Of a DNA stretch of 64,000 nucleotides, positions 58,555 to 64,000 are shown piece by piece (position 1 is the first letter of the stretch; the number at the start of each line of letters is the position of its first letter). Origin of the DNA: Emydura subglobosa (Eukaryota > Chordata > Testudines > Chelidae); NCBI GenBank assembly GCA_007922225.1, contig ML679966.1, positions 59,416,148-59,480,147 on the forward strand, in the 5' to 3' direction. The notes below the pieces were generated by a model, which was not told the DNA's origin, made no database searches, and was given only the letters and a program-made list of their open reading frames with translations. Position numbers and translations under genes: made by a program.

Positions 58555-59576
58555 TGGGGGTGAAAAAGGCAGCTATTATACTAATTGGAAATTCCTTTAT
58601 ATAAAAGGAATCCCCAGCTGCTATTTGAGCAGCTTTAGTACTGCTTTCTATTACAGGCGTCACACCACAAAATATTACACTGGAGGCTAAAGCTGTGGCC
58701 TGTGTGTTTCAAAGACAAATTTCTGTTCTGTAAATGTGGAAAAAATTGCATTTCATTGCTCAATTAAAAACAAGTCTGTTAGAGAAGCATGATTCTTTTT
58801 ACTGCTTATTTCCTGCACTAGTAGAGATAACTAAAAGCACTTAATATCTGCCACTAGGTCTTGTTAATTTTTAATCAGTATTTACTGTACAACTATAAAT
58901 GTTAATTTAGTGATAAATCAGTTACAGTAAATTACTTGTTTTGAGCTTACAAATAGGGTAAAAAACAGTGATTTTAGACATGGTCTAACACAGTGAAGCT
59001 TATGCTTAATGGCCAACTGCAATCTGCAGTCAGTCATCTGTGCTAATGGCTGGCAAAATCTCAGTCTCTACAAGATTCCTCATCTCCATAGTAACTTGTA
59101 CTGTAGTAGGGGACTACTGCATTAACAAGCTTCCAGGGATCTGCAGATCATCTTAGTTGTGTAAATTGCAATGCAGTCAGCCTGTTAACTTGACTGAAGG
59201 GGGAAGCATTTCAACATTATATTTTTCCTATTATAAAGTATAGTTCTGTTCAACTTTTCAAGTTGCAAATAGAGAATAACAGGTTTTTTCCCATTTATTT
59301 TTGGGTTATAAAACTTATTCAGTACAAATGAAAGAGCACATGTGAATCTTATCTGAATGGGCTTCTCTCTCACATAGTATTAAGGCAGGGGTTTGGAGTG
59401 GTGTCATATGTTCCAAGAGGCAAGAAGTGTGAAGTCTCCATACTGGTCATTAACAACTGGTTTTATTGAACAGTAGCTATCCTCTATCTTTTCTCCATCT
59501 AGAATATGTTCTCAGTAAGATCATATAATTCCTACTATTAGAGGTCAGTGGCTCTGAAAAATGTAATGAAACCTAC
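58210..59576 (-). other. FNIP2 intron
   Basis: AT-rich intron with a T run at about 58,525-58,547. No repeat family or exon was recognised. Confidence 0.5.
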
Positions 59577-59733
59577 ATGCACTGCATGAAGCAGATCTGC
59601 TGATAACCACTGTTTGAGTTTTTCATCATTACTTATTCCATGCAGTACCAGATCAGGCATGTATGTGGGACAGTAACCACCGAGAAGTGACCTTCCAAAG
59701 TTTTTCACACTTGGATTGCTGATTATGTTGGAT
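59577..59733 (-). CDS. FNIP2: FNIP2 coding exon, 157 bp
   Basis: On the minus strand this exon runs from a CTGTTTCAG acceptor to a GTAGGT donor. Its first base completes an Arg codon (AG plus A) from the large exon, so the protein reads PLPR then [13 protein letters not shown]. It continues with [18 protein letters not shown] and ends SADLLHAVH, in phase 0. This is the start of the conserved C-terminal folliculin-interacting domain, which in the human complex contacts the C-terminal DENN region of FLCN. Reading frame and splice phases agree with both neighbouring exons. Confidence 0.92.
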
Positions 59734-61125
59734 CTGAAACAGAAGAATATGAAGCCCATTCAAAAGTCAAGAGCATAGCCACCCTTCAGACCTCTCACAA
59801 CTTCTCCTACAGGCACATTAAGTATGATGAAATTGTCAGCATAATACACTTGTCACAAGATCTCCAAATACATGAAACTGATGCAATTCTTATCTGACAG
59901 GCTACATTTAGATGTTGTTGAGAGACTTGACATTAACTAGCCCTCAGGTTTACTATGTGCCTGGTTCTGTAGCCTGTTTAAATTTACATAGCAAGTCCTC
60001 TGGCATCTAAAATTAAGCAGTACTAAATGAAGCCACACGAGGAAAAGAGAAATAATGAAGCAGATTTAGTATTAGCATAGGAACCTTAACATTTCCTGAC
60101 TAAATTTTAAACAGTCAGAACATTTTAGTTTCCTAGATTTTAAGAAAAGAAGACAAGGCTGGAACCATTATGCCTTGTGGAATATATAAGCTCCCTGTTC
60201 TGCAGCTAGCTGGCTTGCTGAGCTTGAGAGTTCACTGCTTGGTTCAGTAAACATTAACTAAATGCATATGCAGTCTCAAAGCAAAGGCATCAGTCTTGAA
60301 TCAGAATTATGCCTGCATTAAATTTGAGATTCAGCCATCTGTGCAGTTAGTAATTATTTTTTAAACGGGGGAAATTGTTTATTTTCTACTCTCCCAAAAC
60401 TCAAAAGGGCGAGGAAAGTATTTTGCTCAAACTTTCACAAATGTTCCTCTTCTGCCAGAGGACAAACATGGACCATTTCAGTGTCAAGGGTGCAAGTTTA
60501 AGACCCTAATAATAATAAAGCTCAGATAACTGACTGAGTGAAGTTAGTAGAGCTCTGTCTGGAGACAACGACTTCCCTGCACAGCTCCGAGCTTATGTGG
60601 TAAAAGAGGGGTGGGGGACTGAGATGTTATAATGAAAATTGTTTTGTTGCCTAACTAAAACAGTGACTTCAAGCAAATACTAAAAGTAACTTTAATGTAA
60701 GTACTCCAGACAAATCTTAGAGGTTATTTTGTTTGGTTTTGTTTTTAAGTAAGTGAATTTAATGCTCATGCTGGATGGACAGTGATGCTTTCAATTCAAA
60801 GCAAAGGCAGTAACTATGCACACTCCCCACCACACCAGCATGCGTCTCAGCCCCGCTTAAGGACCAGAAATATTTGATAAAAGAAGCCCTATCAAATACA
60901 CTCACTGTCTGTCAAAAGAATTAAGTTTATCATCCTACTCAATCTTGGCCTTTAGCTTAGACTGCCAACAAGGGACCCAGGGGCAACAGCAATTCTTACA
61001 GTATGGATACATCAGCAAGAAACAGAGGTGAGACCCCATGTATTTCACAGATCACTGAACAGCTCTTGGGTAGCAACAGCTTTTGACCCCAGCTGGTACT
61101 AGAGTCACTCAAATACATTCTTTAC
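59734..61125 (-). other. FNIP2 intron
   Basis: Intron sequence between two confirmed exons. No repeat family was recognised. Confidence 0.5.
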
Positions 61126-62485
61126 CTTGGCAGAGGAAGTTCTACTTCTGTAAATTCTTCATGCCTATTGCTGACATGGCCTTGAGGGTGTAGATCAGAG
61201 ATACACGAAGCACCATCGTCGTCACTGTCTCCAAGTGCACTATCTGAACTCTCATTCCTAGGAATATCCCCTTCGATTCTGAAGGAGATTTTCCTTCCAG
61301 CATCCCCATAGGGGACATCTTCAGTGACTATTTGGCCAGAGTCCTGTGCACCAGAACTTGTTTTAACAGAGTCAAGTAAATGGCGCTCCCCATTCTTGGA
61401 GCGCAGAGTTCTAGCTTCCCCTAAGGTTTCTGGTTTTACAGTTTCTATTTTGTTATCAGATGATTTAAGTGGTTCATCCGACAAGTCAGGCAGAGTAGAA
61501 GTATTTGCTACATTCATTTGAATTCTGTTACCCTCAGCAAAATATTCATCAAACATATTTGCACTCGCGTCAGAAGATGGAATCTGTGCATAACAGATAT
61601 GCTTAATGTGTAATGGTTTAAGAGAGGCTTTGGAAGTGTCTTGCTGGTTCTGGGACATTTCTGCAGTCACATTTGGTGAACTTGAAGTGCAGCTCATTAC
61701 TGGTAGATTTTTTTTGACTGTCCTAAAATTTTCATCCATTTCCCTCTGGCGAATTTCTAAATCTGACTCTGACGATGTAGAACTTCCAATTTTGAAGGTG
61801 ACTCTTTCTGAATGAGGACTCCTAGTGACAAGCCTCTCAGGACATGGTACAGCAGGTGACCTGTCAGATGGCTTTTTTGATACTTCACTCATAGTCTGGT
61901 TGCTATTCTTTAACTCATCCATGAAATCCTCGGATTTGATTTGTTCTTCAAAATGGTAGGACACAGTTCCTGTATCATCAACTACCTTCCCTTTTCTACG
62001 GTCATCCACCATTCTTTTAGACTCATAACTGCCAATTGTGCCGTCTTTTAATGCAATACAGGGTGCTTCAGAGCTCTGATCAGCCTTTCCTGTTACTTCT
62101 TCATTCTTTTCTTTTGAGGATGTTGGCACAGCGAGCTCTCCTGTTGGCTTACTGACATACCTCACAGTGCTACTACTTTGGTTTCCACCATTCTTCTGAG
62201 GTAAGACTGGAGGCACAAGAGCAGGTTCATGTTTAACAGTGACAACCACATAATCAGATTCCTCAACCTCTCCCTTTTCCAATGCAGTTGTGATCTTGCT
62301 TCCGTTTAGCAGTTGCTCCTCCTCTCCAATTTTCTCATTCCAGGTCAGCTGATTTTCCTGTAGCTCAGAGCACCGCAGGAAGTACGTTAGAACGTAGAGA
62401 ATACGTTGAACTAATTCCTTATGTTTTCCAACAATCACAGTCCGTGTCAGCCTAACGGGAGAGCCTATGGCACCATACAGATCAC
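61126..62485 (-). CDS. FNIP2: FNIP2 large internal coding exon, 1,360 bp
   Basis: This is the longest coding exon in the window, with about 453 codons and no interruption. It is preceded on its own strand by a TTTGTGTAG acceptor, entered in phase 1, and followed by a GTAAAG donor, leaving in phase 2. It begins with the conserved end of the folliculin-interacting protein middle domain (GDLYGAIGSPVRLTRT, LVQRILYVLTYFLRCSEL). A long, Ser/Glu/Lys-rich stretch that is probably disordered follows, including ESSDSALGDSDDD near the end. Folliculin-interacting proteins bind folliculin (FLCN), and the complex acts on Rag GTPases at the lysosome in amino-acid sensing; they also bind AMPK and HSP90. FNIP1 is the alternative; the neighbouring SPMIP2 favours FNIP2. 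The ATG at 62,519 is in the intron and is not a start. The earlier exons lie beyond 64,000. Confidence 0.93.
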
Positions 62486-63059
62486 CTACACAAACATATA
62501 GGGGAAACAGGTACTTCACAAATGTGTATGTGGTTACAACTACAAGCTTCAGGAATGGAAAACAGATACCTTTAACTCAATGCATTCTTTGTAAGAACAT
62601 ACACTTACCTACATAATTTGGGCAGTTCCTTTTAAAATCATTTAAAAATGTTTTTCCTCAGTAAATTAATGGAGGTTTGAAATATTAGTTTTTTCTTTTT
62701 TAAACCCACAGATTTCCTCTATTTGCACCCTGGCTTGTTTTCATAGGGTTGATAATGAATGCGAAGTTGCTAGCATTAAACCTCTCACCTCAACACTATT
62801 GGAAGTTTTGTTTTACAAAATAGAGCTTACAAGATGTTATTTTCATTTGGAAATGGAGACAAGGAAAATAAGTCCTTTTATTCATAAACTGAGCACAACT
62901 GCTATGGAAATCAGAAGCAAACAAACAGGAAGCCCAACTGACATTTTTAATAGAGTTTCTAGAAATAAAAACCACATCAAAGCCTCAATCCTAAAAAGAT
63001 ACTAACAGGATTAAATTTATGCATATAGGGAATAGGGAAAGAACAGTTTAAAGACTATT

Positions 63060-64000
63060 AGGTAAATTAGATGTACTGAAGTTGGCATGGCTTGACAAAA
63101 TGCATCCTAGGGTCCTTAAGGAACAAACTGGCGCAGTTTCTGAACCATTAGCGATCATCTTCAGGAACTCATGGAGGATTGGTGAGGTCCCAGAGGGCTT
63201 CAGAAGGGCAAACATAGTACCTATCTTTAAACAAAGGGAACAAAGGACCAGGTGAATTACAGATCAGTCAGCCTTACTTCGATACCTGGAAAGATACTGG
63301 AACAAATGATTAAATAATCAGTTTTTAAGTACCTAGAGGATCATAGGGTAAATAAGTAATAGCCAGCAAGGATTTGTCAAGAACAAATAATGCCAGACCA
63401 ACCTAATTTACTTCTTTGATAGGATTACTGGCCTAGTTAATGGGGGGAAGGAACAGATGCAATGTAGCTTGATTTTAGTAAGTCTTTTGATGCAGTCCCA
63501 AGTGACATTTTCATAAGCAAACTTGGGAAGCATGGTCTAGTTGAAATTTACCTTAAGGTGGGTACAGAACTGGTTGAAAGACTGTACTCAAAGAGTAGTT
63601 AACAATGGTTCACTGTCAAACTGGGAGAATGTATCAAGAGGAGTCACCCAAGGGTCTGTCCTGGATCTGCTACTATTCAATTGGATTATAGGGTGGACCA
63701 TATGCTTATAAAAGTTGCAGATGACATTAAGCTGTGAGGGGTGGCAAGCACCATAGAAGACAGCATTAGAATTCAGAAGACATTGTTAAATTGGAGAACT
63801 GGTCTGAAATCAAGAAGACGAAATTCAATAAAAGACAAGTGCAAAGTACTTCACGTAGGAAAGAGAAACCAAACGCACAACTACAAATGGGAATGAATGG
63901 CTAGGTAGCTGGACTGCTGAAAAGGAACTGGGGATTCTAGTGGATCACAAATTGAATATAAGCCAATATGAGTTGTTAAAAAGACTAATATAATTCTGGG
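63060..64000 (+). mobile_element. CR1 LINE reverse transcriptase fragment, running off the right edge
   Basis: Plus-strand sequence in a FNIP2 intron reads, with shifts, through AACTCATGGAGGATTGGTGA, GGTCCCAGAGGGCTTCAGAA, TACAGATCAGTCAGCCTTAC and GGAAAGATACTGGAACAAAT. Later blocks are GCAGATGACATTAAGCTGTG and AAATTCAATAAAAGACAAGT. The order is that of the CR1 reverse transcriptase from its palm to its C-terminus. It has many small indels and is older than the copy at 35,025-35,808. It is antisense to FNIP2. Confidence 0.85.

Noticed and set aside
62486..62519. ATG at 62,519 as the start of a 465-codon single-exon gene
   Set aside because: The coding sequence begins at the acceptor at 62,486/62,485, mid-domain, with conserved FNIP sequence needed upstream. 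The ATG and following 11 codons are intron.
1..64000. CRISPR arrays, bacterial operons, riboswitches or prophage
   Set aside because: No regularly spaced repeats or dense reading frames were seen; the exon/intron structure and retrotransposons show a vertebrate genome.

Overview
This is vertebrate nuclear DNA, most likely from a turtle (a crocodilian is the main alternative). The coding exons are short and widely spaced with GT/AG splice sites. The repeats are those of a non-avian reptile: CR1 LINEs including a fairly intact copy, CORE-SINE (MIR-like) copies, several fold-back MITE families, LTR-type elements, a PIF/Harbinger transposon and a DIRS-type retrotransposon. The species call rests on repeat character and my memory of turtle repeats, not on a database search.

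Two host genes face each other tail to tail. On the + strand, three internal exons at 4,035-4,267, 11,498-11,556 and 45,119-45,282 match SPMIP2 (C4orf45), a sperm flagellar microtubule inner protein. Their phases join without a break. The 5' exon(s) lie upstream or were not found, and the last exon is uncertain. On the - strand, the last five coding exons of FNIP2 lie at 62,485-61,126, 59,733-59,577, 58,209-58,009, 55,261-55,146 and 53,164-53,086. All junction phases agree and the protein ends in the conserved YVAQILL. FNIP2 beside SPMIP2 matches the human chromosome 4 order, which favours FNIP2 over its paralogue FNIP1. A long FNIP2 3' UTR may run to about 48.9 kb. No other host gene, tRNA or rRNA was recognised.

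The 33.6-kb intron of SPMIP2 (11.6-45.1 kb) is a trap for mobile elements. It holds a degenerate LINE (21.1-24.3 kb), a DIRS-like tyrosine-recombinase retrotransposon (27.7-31.0 kb), an LTR-like element split by a CR1 (34.6-36.0 kb), and a two-gene Harbinger relic (38.8-43.9 kb) that is itself interrupted by an LTR-like element and a second unclassified insert. Smaller fold-back elements and SINE copies are scattered through the rest.

The most interesting object is the DIRS-like element. It has a gag-type protein, a tyrosine recombinase frame that still shows the R/H-x-x-R/H/Y pattern, inverted termini, and an internal stretch complementary to both termini joined together, which is the expected DIRS internal complementary region. 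The reverse transcriptase/RNase H segment is missing, so it appears to be a non-autonomous or decayed derivative.
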